Positions 34,281-42,689 of a DNA stretch of 58,220 bases are shown here, in pieces. The translations under genes and the position numbers were made by a program. Origin of the DNA: a bacterium (GTDB lineage Bacteria; Joyebacterota; Joyebacteria; Joyebacterales; Joyebacteraceae); the NCBI GenBank assembly GCA_025774245.1, contig JALGWI010000017.1:1-58220 (forward strand), in the 5' to 3' direction. Each line of letters opens with the position of its first letter. Position 1 is the first letter of the stretch. Under the pieces are notes generated by a model that was given only the letters and a program-made list of their open reading frames with translations, made no database searches and was not told where the DNA came from.

Positions 34281-34993
34281 TATGCGGCGGCATGCTGTTC
34301 ATCGGACCTGAAGTCCTGAGCCGCGTACCGCTGTCCGCTGGGACCGTGGTCGTAGAGAAACGCGGGCACGAGGACGCCCGGAAGGACAGTGGTCACGTCG
34401 TGGTCTGCGTTCGGACCGCCCATGTCGGTCCTCAACCACCCCGGATCGAGGGCGTTCACCAAGACGTTGGTCCCACGTAACTCGGCCGCCAGGTCTTCCG
34501 TGTGCTTGTCGACTGCGGCCTTCGAGACGCCGTAGGGCGCAAGCTGCGGTGTGTCCTTGATCCCCGAGGTCAGGTTGATGATGCGCCCGTAGCCGCGCTC
34601 GACCATGACCGGGGCAAACGCGTTACACATGGCGATGAGCGCGAACACGTTCACCTGAAACGTGTCCTGCCACGCAGTCTTGGGAATCTCCCACACGGGC
34701 TGCCACTCGTTCATGATCGCCGCGTTGTTGTACAGAATGTCGACGTGGCCCGGCCCGGCTGTGACACCTTGGATGACGGATTCGACACCCTCGTCTGTCC
34801 CGAGGTCTCCCGTGACAACCGACGTCTCAATCTCATGCCCCTCGAGCAGCTCCAACGTCTGCTCTGCGTTCCCCGGCATCCGACAGTGCACAACGACGTT
34901 GCAGCGCACTTGCGCCAGCCCCATCGCGATCTGCTGCCCGATGCCTCTGCTCGAGCCCGCCACCAGAGCCCGCTTGCCAAGCAACGACTCCAC
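34280..34993 (-). CDS. Short-chain dehydrogenase/reductase (SDR)
   Basis: This 237-residue protein is a classical SDR: G-S-S-R-G-I-G (NAD(P) loop, about 13-19), N-N-A-A, catalytic Ser in I-N-L-T-S-G and Y-x-x-x-K in Y-G-V-S-K, then D-P-G-W-L-R-T-D. All catalytic residues are present. The C-terminus lacks an attC-derived stop, consistent with the truncated site next to it. Confidence 0.9.
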   Translation of the reverse strand: MESLLGKRALVAGSSRGIGQQIAMGLAQVRCNVVVHCRMPGNAEQTLELLEGHEIETSVVTGDLGTDEGVESVIQGVTAGPGHVDILYNNAAIMNEWQPVWEIPKTAWQDTFQVNVFALIAMCNAFAPVMVERGYGRIINLTSGIKDTPQLAPYGVSKAAVDKHTEDLAAELRGTNVLVNALDPGWLRTDMGGPNADHDVTTVLPGVLVPAFLYDHGPSGQRYAAQDFRSDEQHAAA

Positions 34994-35020
34994 TCAGCTC
35001 CCCCCGCTCCACTCGGCCTG

Positions 35021-35134
35021 TCCGCCAGATGAACCCCGTCCCCCCCCGCGAGCACCGAGCCCGGCACGGCGGCGCGGACGGCCGAACCGCGCCTTCAAGC
35101 GACCCCGCGTCGTGGACTCAATGCGTGGCGAACT
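35021..35134 (-). repeat. Heavily eroded attC-like segment
   Basis: CCAGATGAACCCCGT, CCCGCGAGCACCGAG and CGGCGCGGACGG align with the left arm and middle of array attC sites. Neither core is intact. Confidence 0.3.
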
Positions 35135-35755
35135 TCACCCGAGGATGAGATTCAGACCACTCAGGTCTTCGTTCGTTACCTTCGTGGTCGATATCAACTC
35201 GTCGTCCTCATCCAGCCCGGTGACAAACCTGTAGCCCAGACCGAGCGTGAGTCTTGCCTTGGCGCTCAGATTCAGCTCCACGTTGATGGCCGGTTCGATC
35301 AGGAAGAAGCCGGGGCCGGAGATGTTCCCGTAGTTGTCGAAGAGACTCGTCTTCTCCCGTTCGTGGTCTTTCGTCGATCCCCGTGCGACGAGAAGCTGAC
35401 CGCTGGCATGGATGACCTTCTTCGAGCTGAATGTGTACTGGCCAAGCAGTCCGATGTAGCCGTAGTTCACTGTGGGGTGGCTTACGTTCATCCCAAAAGC
35501 AAGTCCGACTATCGTCGAGCGACTTACGAGGGCGCCGCCGTAGATTTCCAAGAGCGTGCCTGTCTGGTCTTGTATCGAGTTCACCTTCAGGTCCGATCCC
35601 CAGGCGAAGCTCAGGTCGGTGTCTGAATCGAAAAGGGTCTCGGTCTCCTCCGCCTCCTGGGCAACGGCACTACTCTCCGTCTCCTGCGCGACAGCACCGC
35701 TGACCAAGAACACGACCAGGAGGAGCGCACAGCACAGCAGTTTGGAGTTCGACAC
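35135..35755 (-). CDS. Outer-membrane beta-barrel-like protein, 206 residues
   Basis: GTG 35755 behind AAGGTGAGA starts a signal peptide (about 1-25). The mature protein has alternating amphipathic strands (L-K-V-N-S-I, G-L-A-F-G-M-N-V, L-L-G-Q-Y-T-F, L-T-L-G-L-G-Y-R-F) and ends L-N-L-I-L-G. This is a small outer-membrane barrel pattern rather than an enzyme. Confidence 0.6.
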   Translation of the reverse strand: MSNSKLLCCALLLVVFLVSGAVAQETESSAVAQEAEETETLFDSDTDLSFAWGSDLKVNSIQDQTGTLLEIYGGALVSRSTIVGLAFGMNVSHPTVNYGYIGLLGQYTFSSKKVIHASGQLLVARGSTKDHEREKTSLFDNYGNISGPGFFLIEPAINVELNLSAKARLTLGLGYRFVTGLDEDDELISTTKVTNEDLSGLNLILG

Positions 35756-35856
35756 TCTCTCACCTTCCCGCTTGGGTGGTTCGTCTTCGAGACGAGTTGA
35801 TTCCGTTCGGACAACCGACATCATACTGCAGCGATTCAGCAGATCATCCCCGGACG

Positions 35857-35974
35857 GGCTAACGAATCGCTGTTCACACGAGAGCATGAAGGCTGGCGCG
35901 CCGGCTGCAAGCGGCGCAGCCGCCCCGTGGCCGGCATGACAGACAAACGAGTCGGGCGCACGCGCCATTCAGAC
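35857..35974 (-). repeat. attC site, degenerate right core
   Basis: The left core GGCTAAC is followed by GAATCGCTGTTCACACGAGAGC; the right part keeps CATGACAGACAAACGAGTCGGGCGCACGC with ATTCAGAC for the core. It is 118 bp long and follows the gene ending at 36007. Confidence 0.75.
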
Positions 35975-36006
35975 CGCGTCGTTCACAGGGCGATGCGGGA
36001 ACTCGA

Positions 36007-37326
36007 TCACATCTGTTCCTGCGCCTCCCCCAGCCGTGGGTCGTCGAGCCGCAAACGGTACATCACCTGGTTGTAGTTGTAGCGTGGGGTTCTCTCCGTC
36101 GCGCCGCTGAAGGAATCCGTGTAGGTCCCCTCCACGTAGATCTCGCGGCCGCCCTCTCTGTTGAAGAACGTGTGCGTCGCGACGTTGTAGAGATTGTACC
36201 GGTCGTGCTCGATGATCTTCACGGCCTTGCCGTACGGGCCTTCCGGCTGGGTTGCCTCGGCGTAGTAGACGTCGCCCGTATCTTCCAGCAGGAGGACCCA
36301 GCGCTCCCGGTACTCATTCCACACCACGCAGGACGGCCGACCGGTGTTCGAAGGCAACCGGACGTCGCGCGTTTCCCATTGGTTTGAATCCTGAATCGCT
36401 TCCCAATCGTTCGGCACCCGCAACCAAGGATAGAGATACCAGTAGCCGTCGTGCAGGAAGGGGTGAGAGGAGACGTGATGATCGCGGCAGGGCATCTCCA
36501 CCCACGGCTGGAACACCTGCATCGCGTCATCGAACAGCGCCAGGCCACACTCATCGGGGAACCGGAGGCCATCCTGCCGCGTGTAGGTGGCGATGAGCCG
36601 CTCCTCACCGTCCGGGTTCATCATTGGGATGAGGCCCTCGATCCACACCAGACCCTCGCCTTGAAGCGGGAGCATCTGGCTTGCGCGCCCGTCCGAATCA
36701 GTGAAGTAGCTGTAGTTCACCGCTACCGCTGGATCGTCGCTGAGATCGCTGGTCGCCGCTGAGACGCTGAAGTTCCAATACGACGGTCCGACCGTGTCGC
36801 CCCAGATCCAGAAGATCTTGCCCCGGTAGACCGCGGCGGAAACCGTGTCCTGGCCGAGCACCATGGCATTCATCAGTGGCTCGTCCATCGGCACGGGAAG
36901 ACCGGCCATGACGCTGTCACGATAGATGCCTTCCCCGGTGAGACGATAGAGTCGTTCAGCAATCATCGTGCGGCGGACGCGCAGCTCCCGTGTCTGGCCG
37001 GGCTCGATCCTCACGTGGGCGCCGCGCCCGAAGAGCGTCTCCTCCGAATACTCGTAGCCGTGACTGCGAATGGCGATGAACACCTTGCGCCCGACGAGCG
37101 ACGGTTCATCGAGTGCGGCGACGCCGGCGCTGTCGGTCCAGTACTTCACCTCGTTCGGGAGCTTCAGCTCGACCAGCGGCACGCCGCGGCCCGTATCCTC
37201 GTCGACCACGCGAATCACGCAGTACTCTGACGCCAGGCCATCCGCGCAGGACCAGAGCAGGACCGCCACGTTGAATGCAGCCATGAACAGCGAGGCAAAC
37301 CTCACGACGTACTCCGTAATCGACAC
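36007..37326 (-). CDS. Secreted beta-propeller-like protein, 439 residues
   Basis: A signal peptide is followed by a Ig-like or carboxypeptidase-regulatory-like beta domain (about 35-125: V-R-I-E-P-G-Q-T-R-E-L). The main domain (about 140-430) has G-K-I-F-W-I-W-G-D-T, S-S-H-P-F-L-H-D-G-Y-W-Y-L-Y-P and R-P-S-C-V-V-W-N-E-Y-R-E-R-W-V-L-L-L-E-D. These recall five-bladed-propeller glycoside-hydrolase-like proteins. No catalytic pair is assigned. Confidence 0.6.
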   Translation of the reverse strand: MSITEYVVRFASLFMAAFNVAVLLWSCADGLASEYCVIRVVDEDTGRGVPLVELKLPNEVKYWTDSAGVAALDEPSLVGRKVFIAIRSHGYEYSEETLFGRGAHVRIEPGQTRELRVRRTMIAERLYRLTGEGIYRDSVMAGLPVPMDEPLMNAMVLGQDTVSAAVYRGKIFWIWGDTVGPSYWNFSVSAATSDLSDDPAVAVNYSYFTDSDGRASQMLPLQGEGLVWIEGLIPMMNPDGEERLIATYTRQDGLRFPDECGLALFDDAMQVFQPWVEMPCRDHHVSSHPFLHDGYWYLYPWLRVPNDWEAIQDSNQWETRDVRLPSNTGRPSCVVWNEYRERWVLLLEDTGDVYYAEATQPEGPYGKAVKIIEHDRYNLYNVATHTFFNREGGREIYVEGTYTDSFSGATERTPRYNYNQVMYRLRLDDPRLGEAQEQM

Positions 37327-37343
37327 AATCAGACAAACAGCGG

Positions 37344-37553
37344 CTACTCCTTCGACTTCATCATCTTCGCCAACCCGCCGAGGCCACCTCCCACGACCAC
37401 AAGCGAACTAGCCGCGCCGGCGGCGAGGATGTTCTGTATCTGCTGGTACGCGCCGGTACCACTCAGCGTGTGCGACGACATGATCATGATGAAGCCCCAT
37501 ATGCAGGCGTTGACTATGATGATCACTGGGATGACCACTGCCGGTCTGTTCAT
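37344..37553 (-). CDS. Small two-helix membrane protein, 69 residues
   Basis: ATG 37553 begins M-N-R-P-A-V-V-I-P-V-I-I-I-V-N-A-C-I-W-G (helix 1). A loop with T-L-S-G-T-G-A-Y-Q-Q-I-Q follows, then A-S-S-L-V-V-V-G-G-G-L-G-G-L (helix 2) and a Lys-rich tail. It resembles the protein at 23,347 in helix pattern. Function unknown. Confidence 0.65.
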   Translation of the reverse strand: MNRPAVVIPVIIIVNACIWGFIMIMSSHTLSGTGAYQQIQNILAAGAASSLVVVGGGLGGLAKMMKSKE

Positions 37554-37660
37554 GTCGGTCCTTCCTTTCCTGCCTCCAGGCGCAGGCCTTGAGGCACACG
37601 TACTCGGTCGAGTGGTGTCGTCTCCGAACACATCACGGTGACGTGCCACGGTCGAGCGCC

Positions 37661-38662
37661 TCACACCGTGATGACGACCTTCCCGCGGGCGTGCCCCTCT
37701 CCCAGATGCCGCATCGCCTCGGGGACCTCATGCAACGGGTACGTCCTGTCGATGACCGGCGTGACCTTGCCGGCCTCAGTAAGCTCCTTCAAGGTGAGCA
37801 GGTCCTTCACGTTTCGCGACGTGACCCATGTGACCATCTTCTGGCTCACGAACGGTGCCAGCACGGACATCTTGAGCAACTCGGGCGCAGGTCCCAACCA
37901 CAGGCGCTCCGGTCGCCCGAAGGAAGCTACGTAGACCCCCTTGGGTTTCAATACGCGCCGGCACTCTGCCGGCGAACGGTTCCCCACGTTGTCGAGCATC
38001 AGGTCATAGCGCCGCTCGGCGCGTGTGAAATCCTCGCGGGTGTAATCGATCACCTGATCGGCGCCGATCGATCGGACCATGTCCAGGTTCCTCGTGCTGC
38101 AGACGCCCGTCACCTCGGCGCCGAACGACTTGGCGACCTGCACAGCGAACGTGCCCACACCTCCCGACGCACCGTTGATCAGGACCTTCTGACCCGCCTG
38201 GATCTCCCCCTGATCGCGAAGGCCCTGCAGAGCCGTAAGCGCGGCCACAGGCATGGCCGCCGCTTGCTCAAACGTCAGGTTGGCGGGTTTCGGGACCACC
38301 GAGTTCTCCGAGACACACACGTACTCCGAAAAGGAGGAGAGATCCAGCAGCGGTTTGCCAGGCACCTCTCCGTCGACTTCGCCGTACACCTCATCACCCG
38401 GACGGAACCGCGTCACGTTTTTGCCGACCGCTTCCACCTGCCCCGCCAGATCAGCGCCCAGACCGTTGATCTTCGGCTTGAGCAGCCCGCTCTGCATACG
38501 CAAGAGGTACGGCAGGCCCGTCATGAAGTGCCAGTCGATGGGATTGGCGGAAGCTGCGCGGATTCGTACCAGCACATTATCATCGTTCACGACCGGCTTG
38601 TCGATCTCCCGGAGTTGCAGGACGTCGGCCGAACCGTACTTGTCGAAGATGATCGCCTTCAT
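37661..38662 (-). CDS. NAD(P)-dependent quinone oxidoreductase/alcohol dehydrogenase
   Basis: This is a 333-residue medium-chain dehydrogenase. The N-terminal GroES-like domain has N-P-I-D-W and G-A-D-L-A-G-Q-V-E-A-V-G; the Rossmann domain has I-N-G-A-S-G-G-V-G-T-F-A-V-Q-V-A-K. Catalytic-zinc Cys and His ligands are absent, as in the zeta-crystallin/QOR group, so it probably reduces enones or quinones with NADPH. Length is normal for the group. Confidence 0.9.
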   Translation of the reverse strand: MKAIIFDKYGSADVLQLREIDKPVVNDDNVLVRIRAASANPIDWHFMTGLPYLLRMQSGLLKPKINGLGADLAGQVEAVGKNVTRFRPGDEVYGEVDGEVPGKPLLDLSSFSEYVCVSENSVVPKPANLTFEQAAAMPVAALTALQGLRDQGEIQAGQKVLINGASGGVGTFAVQVAKSFGAEVTGVCSTRNLDMVRSIGADQVIDYTREDFTRAERRYDLMLDNVGNRSPAECRRVLKPKGVYVASFGRPERLWLGPAPELLKMSVLAPFVSQKMVTWVTSRNVKDLLTLKELTEAGKVTPVIDRTYPLHEVPEAMRHLGEGHARGKVVITV

Positions 38663-38740
38663 GGCGTTCTTCCTGTTCGTTGTGAGTGTGGCTGCCTGCG
38701 CCTGCTCGGACGCTCGCGCAGGCCAGGTGGAGCCCCGTCC

Positions 38741-38845
38741 CTACTCGCGTGCCAGAGCCGCACCGAGCCTGTACCGCCTGGCCAGCAACCCACACACGAT
38801 GGGAACAACACCCGGAGCGGCGAAGAAGCCCAGTGTGTCTACCAG
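38741..38845 (-). CDS. Possible membrane microprotein, 34 residues
   Basis: A frame read from CTG 38845 (GAGGGAG 7 nt upstream) has one helix (G-F-F-A-A-P-G-V-V-P-I-V-C-G-L-L) and a basic end. It lies in an otherwise empty 200-bp gap. The non-standard start and small size make it speculative. Confidence 0.3.
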   Translation of the reverse strand: MVDTLGFFAAPGVVPIVCGLLARRYRLGAALARE

Positions 38846-38881
38846 GCACGATCTCCCTCACTCTCGCTGAGGAAAGGGCGC

Positions 38882-39127
38882 CTACTCAAGCGACTCCTCA
38901 CGGATCTCGCCATCGGGAGACACCACGGCCACGGCCCTGCCTTCTGGTTCGCGCCACACCGTCGTGCCGTCAGGCCACTGCTCCACGAAGAACGACGGAC
39001 TGCGAATACTCTCCTGGACGAGGGCCGCGGCGTCAACGATGGAGTCCAGCACTGGGTCCCCCATCGCGAAGTCACCGTGGGCAATCTCGCCGGCACTCAT
39101 CTCCGTGAGCTTTCGACTCTCTCGCAC
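38882..39127 (-). CDS. Hypothetical protein, 81 residues
   Basis: GTG 39127 lies behind GGAGAAGAG. The protein is acidic and soluble: D-P-V-L-D-S-I-V-D-A-A-A-L-V-Q-E, then F-F-V-E-Q-W-P-D-G-T-T-V-W and V-V-S-P-D-G-E-I. It has no recognised family. Confidence 0.5.
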   Translation of the reverse strand: MRESRKLTEMSAGEIAHGDFAMGDPVLDSIVDAAALVQESIRSPSFFVEQWPDGTTVWREPEGRAVAVVSPDGEIREESLE

Positions 39128-39207
39128 CTCTTCTCCACCCTCCGAGTTCCGCAGCGCGGCTCAGGCCAACTCCCTCCGACGGTGGCTTGAGCCCTGCGGC
39201 GCCCGCA

Positions 39208-39651
39208 CTACGATGCTTCCTTCAGCAGATCCACCACCAGTCGGTAAGCCGCGCCGACCGCCGGAAAGCAGACCCTCTGGGGTATGTCAGAGCTCATGTA
39301 CTGCTCGCGCCCCTCCTCCGTGCTCAGATCCGCCCCCGTCAATCCGCGGCACGTGATCTCTTCCATCTCGGCCTCGAAGCGACGACGAAACTCCTGCGGG
39401 ACCGCCAATCTGCGGAGTCCTTCGTCCATCGTGTCGGCCCTGCCCAACTTGAGACCGATGGCCATCACGGCACCAGCGACGGCACCGCAGACGGCCCCCG
39501 TGTTGCCGATCCCGCCGGCGAAGCCGAAGGCCATCCGGCGAATGACATCGTCCTCTACCTCAATCTCGAATTCCCGGCACACGGCCAGGAGTACGGCCTC
39601 CGATCAGACGCAACCTTGCCCCATGAACTGCGTGGCCCGGTTCTGCTCCAT
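39208..39651 (-). CDS. C-GCAxxG-C-C family selenoprotein (in-frame UGA)
   Basis: From ATG 39651 the frame reads G-Q-G-C-V, then TGA at 39606-39604, then S-E-A-V-L-L-A-V-C-R-E-F without interruption to 39208: 147 residues with the UGA at position 16. The family motif is clear: G-F-A-G-G-I-G-N-T-G-A-V-C-G-A-V-A-G-A-V-M, then C-R in I-T-C-R-G and V-C-F-P-A-V. A C-V-U redox pair at the N-terminus fits the known selenoprotein branch of this family. GC-rich sequence just after the UGA can fold. The only alternative is a start at 39582, which would discard the conserved N-terminus. Confidence 0.75.
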
Positions 39652-39850
39652 GGTCTTCCCCTTCTCCTTGTCTGCCGCCCCTACATCACCACCACCTGCT
39701 AGCGCGAACGGTGTCCTGATCGGCCGCCGCGGTGTCGGGGGCCACGCTCTCCGCGGCAGGAGCCGGAGCCGCGCTCCCATGGTCCCGGGCATCCTCCCGG
39801 ATCCACTCCTCCTCCACCCACTCGTCGGAGCGCATCCTGTCCACGCGACC

Positions 39851-39905
39851 ACCTACCGAATCGTTGCGAACAGACAAGCCCGCCGGCTGCAAACGCCAGT
39901 TGGGC
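39851..39905 (-). repeat. Short, partly eroded attC
   Basis: ACCTACC (39851-39857) then GAATCG on the left; GACAAGCCCGCCGGCTGCAA then ACGCCA and GTTGGGC (39899-39905) on the right. The right arm is almost consensus; the left and centre are reduced. Confidence 0.6.
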
Positions 39906-39918
39906 CACAGGCGCACAC

Positions 39919-40146
39919 TCATCGACGGGAGTCGCTTCTTGCCCGTGCCTTCACTCTCCATACGTACGCTCGCCCCGAACCCGGCGTCCTTGTGAGCCCG
40001 TTCTCGTCCTCCATGCGGCTCACCCACTCGGAGCACGGGCTCTTGTATGGCAGATTCAATCGATCCCTGAGCTCCGGCCACGTCAGGCCCTTGCGGTTGC
40101 GACGAAGCTCACGACATATCGAATCCCTGAAGTCGACGTACCTCAT
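39919..40146 (-). CDS. Small winged-helix-like protein, 75 residues
   Basis: This basic protein has F-R-D-S-I-C-R-E-L-R-R-N, T-W-P-E-L-R-D-R-L-N-L-P, C-S-E-W-V-S-R-M-E-D-E-N-G-L and R-A-Y-V-W-R-V, matching the helix-turn-helix plus wing pattern of a small DNA-binding protein. This is a fold-level guess only. Confidence 0.5.
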   Translation of the reverse strand: MRYVDFRDSICRELRRNRKGLTWPELRDRLNLPYKSPCSEWVSRMEDENGLTRTPGSGRAYVWRVKARARSDSRR

Positions 40147-40195
40147 CCCAATCTTCCTCCTGCCGGCACAGATCGTCCGACAAGGGCGCGTGGTC

Positions 40196-40262
40196 GCCCA
40201 ACGAGTCGCCCGCCGGTTGCGGGCGTCAACGGTGGCGCGACGGGTGCAAACGTTAGTCAGGC
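40196..40262 (-). repeat. attC site, internally shortened (67 bp)
   Basis: GCCCAAC (40196-40202) and GTCAGGC (40256-40262) bound the site. It follows the older copy of a duplicated cassette; the younger copy's site at 56770 is 104 bp. Confidence 0.75.
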
Positions 40263-40275
40263 ACCCTCGCGTCGA

Positions 40276-40755
40276 TTACTCGCCGCTCGCCGGAGACCGC
40301 TCGACGGCCACCATGAGGGTCTCGCCCAGCCACGCTGCAAACGCTCGTCGGTCCCCTGACTGCAGCAGCTGTGCCGGACAGGGACGCACCAGCTTGCGAC
40401 CGGCGTACACCCTGATCGCGTTGGACGAGCTTGAGCCTCGTTTGTCCGCAAGACTGAAACGAACCGAAACCTCCACGGGTACCAGCTGAACCACGGCCTC
40501 GGTCCAGCGCACAAGACCCCAAGGCCCCCCCGCGGCCCCCGTGCGCTCGACCTGGACCTTCCACCCAAACTTCCTGGCGCTTCTCTTGGCAACCCTGGCA
40601 GCCAGCCACAGGAAGCGCCTCGTGTGCCTCCGCTCGAGGGCCCGCAGACGTCTTCTTTGCTCCTGCCTGGCATGAGTTGCTGCCGCCCGCCGGCTCCCCC
40701 TGCGGCGAGCGGAGCCCATGTCTCCAGTGCGGCCACCATCCGGTCCTCGACTCAT
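40276..40755 (-). CDS. Hypothetical cassette protein, older copy of a duplicated pair
   Basis: This 159-residue protein is nearly the same length and about four-fifths identical by eye to the one at 56,887. The first 60 residues are very basic (R-R-R-G-S-R-R-A, R-Q-E-Q-R-R-R-L-R-A-L-E-R-R-H-T-R-R-F). The rest holds V-S-V-R-F-S-L-A-D-K-R-G, V-Y-A-G-R-K-L-V-R-P-C-P and G-D-R-R-A-F-A-A-W-L-G-E-T-L. I recognise no family; nucleic-acid binding is possible. Flanking sequence is also shared. Confidence 0.65.
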   Translation of the reverse strand: MSRGPDGGRTGDMGSARRRGSRRAAATHARQEQRRRLRALERRHTRRFLWLAARVAKRSARKFGWKVQVERTGAAGGPWGLVRWTEAVVQLVPVEVSVRFSLADKRGSSSSNAIRVYAGRKLVRPCPAQLLQSGDRRAFAAWLGETLMVAVERSPASGE

Positions 40756-40787
40756 CTCAGTACCTCAGTTCTGCGCCCGCGAGGTGT

Positions 40788-40870
40788 GCCTGACGAATCG
40801 CGCTTCAACCGCGGGCATCAAGGCTGGCGCGACGGCCAAGCAAGTCGGCTGCATTCGCCGGTTCCCTGGC
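40788..40870 (-). repeat. attC site, right core lost
   Basis: GCCTGAC then GAATCGCGCTTCAACCGCGG and GCTGGCGCGACGG on the left are near consensus. The right end reads GGCTGCATTCGCCGGTTCCC, so the core is damaged. Confidence 0.6.
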
Positions 40871-40998
40871 CGCATGATGCGACAAGGACGGTGTGTGTGC
40901 CGGGCCAACTGCATCGCATCGCGCACACTGCGCCGCCGCGACCAACGCATCGCGGTCCAGGTGCCGACACCTCGAGCCAGGATCAAGAACGCAGGATC

Positions 40999-41163
40999 TC
41001 AGGGGGCAACGGTCCTGGCGACACGGCACCCGTGGCCGCCGGACAAGTGCACCGCCAGGAACGGCTCAGCAGCAGCGGCGGGTGGCGTACAGCAGCACGC
41101 CAGCAGAACTAGTGCACTCGCGAATGCCAGGCCCACCCGACGGTGTCTCGATGATCGTGTCAT
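40999..41163 (-). CDS. Possible small secreted protein, 54 residues
   Basis: ATG 41163 follows GGGGAGG by 5 nt. A signal peptide (G-L-A-F-A-S-A-L-V-L-L-A-C-C-C-T) could also be a lipobox. The mature part is only about 30 residues. Codons beyond the TGA look non-coding, so this may be a truncated gene. Low confidence. Confidence 0.35.
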   Translation of the reverse strand: MTRSSRHRRVGLAFASALVLLACCCTPPAAAAEPFLAVHLSGGHGCRVARTVAP

Positions 41164-41357
41164 GGCATCCTCCCCAGGCAGGCACGGAACTGCACGGGCT
41201 GCTGCCCGAGTCTGCATCCCCCCGCAAGACAGGCGAGGCCAGCAACGCTCATCATCAGTGGCGGCGGGGCGCTCAGACTCACGGCATCTTCCTGTTGCTC
41301 AATCATCGGGTCGTGCTTCAGCGTCCTGCACAGCGCTGCTCCGCGCAACACTCGCTG

Positions 41358-42593
41358 CTATAGCCTCTCAATGACGAAGAACGTGATGTCGTCACTCTGC
41401 TTCTCACCGTCTGTGAAGACGAGCAGCAGATCAAGCAGGGCTCCCTTCAGTGACTCTGCCCCCGCAGGAGCGTGCTCCTGGAGCGTTCTGCGCACCATGT
41501 CCTCCCCAAGCATCTCGCCGCTGTGGTTTTCTGCCTCGGTCAGGCCGTCTGAGTAGGCCAGCAGAACGTCGCCAGACCGCAGCTCCGTTGGTTCAGATAC
41601 GAAGGCGCACTCGGGGAACACCCCGGCGACCAGGCTGTTTGAGGGCAGTTCCTCTACTGCAATCCGCTCGGCACGGTAGACGTATGCAGTGTTGTGCCCC
41701 GCGCTGGCATAGCGACATCGGCCGTCCCGATCGAACTGCAGGAGAAACAGAGTCACGAAGCGACCCGGCTCCTTCTCACACAGAATGGAGTTCAGCGTCT
41801 TCAGAGCGGATTCGAGGCTCTCATGCAGCCTCAGTTGCGCATCCAAGCACCCGAGGACCATTGAGCTCAGAAGCGACGCCGCTACACCCTTGCCGGCCAC
41901 GTCGCCCAAGAAGCCTATGGACCTACCTGATGGTATCGTCGTGAAATCATAGAAGTCGCCGCCAACGCGCTGCGCTGGCTCCGAGTAGGCGCTGATGCAG
42001 TATCCCTCGATCATTGGCAGCTGCCGAGGCACCAAAGCTCTCTGGATATCCTGGGCCAGCCGGAGCTCAGTCTCGATCACGAAGTGTTGAACGAAACTCT
42101 TGTGCAGCTCCGCACGCAGGATGGCCGGGACCGCGTCCGACATGGCCTCCGCAGGAGCGGGGCCATCGCACGATGACGGCACCTCTTCCGAGCTGTCTGC
42201 TACCATCGCGCGTTCAGCCTTGAAGCTGATCACGTCAGGGCTTGCCGCCAGGCGGATCTGATCGTGGTTCCGCAAGAGGCAAGCCTGGATCTGCTCTCCG
42301 TTGACGAAGGTACCGTTCACGGAGCCCAGGTCGACGAGAGCGTAGCCAGCATCAGAAGAGAGGATCTTGGCGTGATATCGAGACACCGATGTGTGTGGGA
42401 TCAGCACATCACAGTCATCGCCCCGGCCGATGAGCGTCTCGGGTCCGCGAACCGGGACGCTCCGGGAACTGCCTTCCGGCGGTTTCCACCGAAGGGAAGC
42501 TGGAGTGGGGCCGTCGTTGCTCCTCTGCAAGCGTCCCTCCGTGGTCGTTCGGGGCGCTGCGCGCCCCATGGGGCTGGCTAACGAATCGCGTTT
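41358..42593 (-). CDS. FHA domain plus SpoIIE/PP2C-type phosphatase
   Basis: This 400-residue-class protein has an FHA domain (about 35-125: I-G-R-G-D-D-C-D-V-L-I-P-H-T-S-V-S-R-Y-H-A-K, G-S-V-N-G-T-F-V-N-G) that binds phosphothreonine. A linker helix and a PP2C/SpoIIE phosphatase follow (G-D-F-Y-D-F, G-D-V-A-G-K-G-V-A-A, A-G-H-N, Y-S-D-G-L-T-E-A, D-D-I-T-F-F). Metal-binding Asp residues are present. It probably reverses Ser/Thr phosphorylation in a partner-switching pathway. Translation may begin at a GTG inside the neighbouring attC (about 42593) or at ATG in M-G-R-A-A-P. It is the most complex cassette gene here. Confidence 0.85.
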   Translation of the reverse strand, partial: KRDSLASPMGRAAPRTTTEGRLQRSNDGPTPASLRWKPPEGSSRSVPVRGPETLIGRGDDCDVLIPHTSVSRYHAKILSSDAGYALVDLGSVNGTFVNGEQIQACLLRNHDQIRLAASPDVISFKAERAMVADSSEEVPSSCDGPAPAEAMSDAVPAILRAELHKSFVQHFVIETELRLAQDIQRALVPRQLPMIEGYCISAYSEPAQRVGGDFYDFTTIPSGRSIGFLGDVAGKGVAASLLSSMVLGCLDAQLRLHESLESALKTLNSILCEKEPGRFVTLFLLQFDRDGRCRYASAGHNTAYVYRAERIAVEELPSNSLVAGVFPECAFVSEPTELRSGDVLLAYSDGLTEAENHSGEMLGEDMVRRTLQEHAPAGAESLKGALLDLLLVFTDGEKQSDDITFFVIERL

Positions 42594-42678
42594 CACCCGC
42601 GACCGTCAAGGCTGGCGCGACGGGTGCGTATGCAGCCGGCGTGACAACCAGGCTCGACGTGTCAAACGCTGGTTAGGC
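42576..42678 (-). repeat. attC site, near-consensus
   Basis: GGCTAAC and GTTAGGC cores enclose 103 bp; the left arm is GCGTTTCACCCGCGA, and the right arm carries GACGTGTCAAACGC. The start codon of the phosphatase gene lies in the left arm. Confidence 0.9.
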
Positions 42679-42689
42679 AGGCGCGACCT

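Noticed and set aside
11898-39606. Alternative genetic code with UGA read as an amino acid throughout
   Set aside because: Many intact genes here end at TGA (for example those ending at 29705 and 31601), so UGA is a normal stop outside the two special contexts.
39686-40081. 131-residue minus-strand ORF overlapping the small winged-helix-like gene
   Set aside because: It crosses an attC and has no protein-like pattern; a shadow of high GC.
41160-41252. Tiny lipoprotein-like frame (M-M-S-V-A-G-L-A-C-L-A-G-G-C) overlapping the ORF at 40999-41163
   Set aside because: No ribosome site and only about 31 residues; too weak to annotate as a gene.
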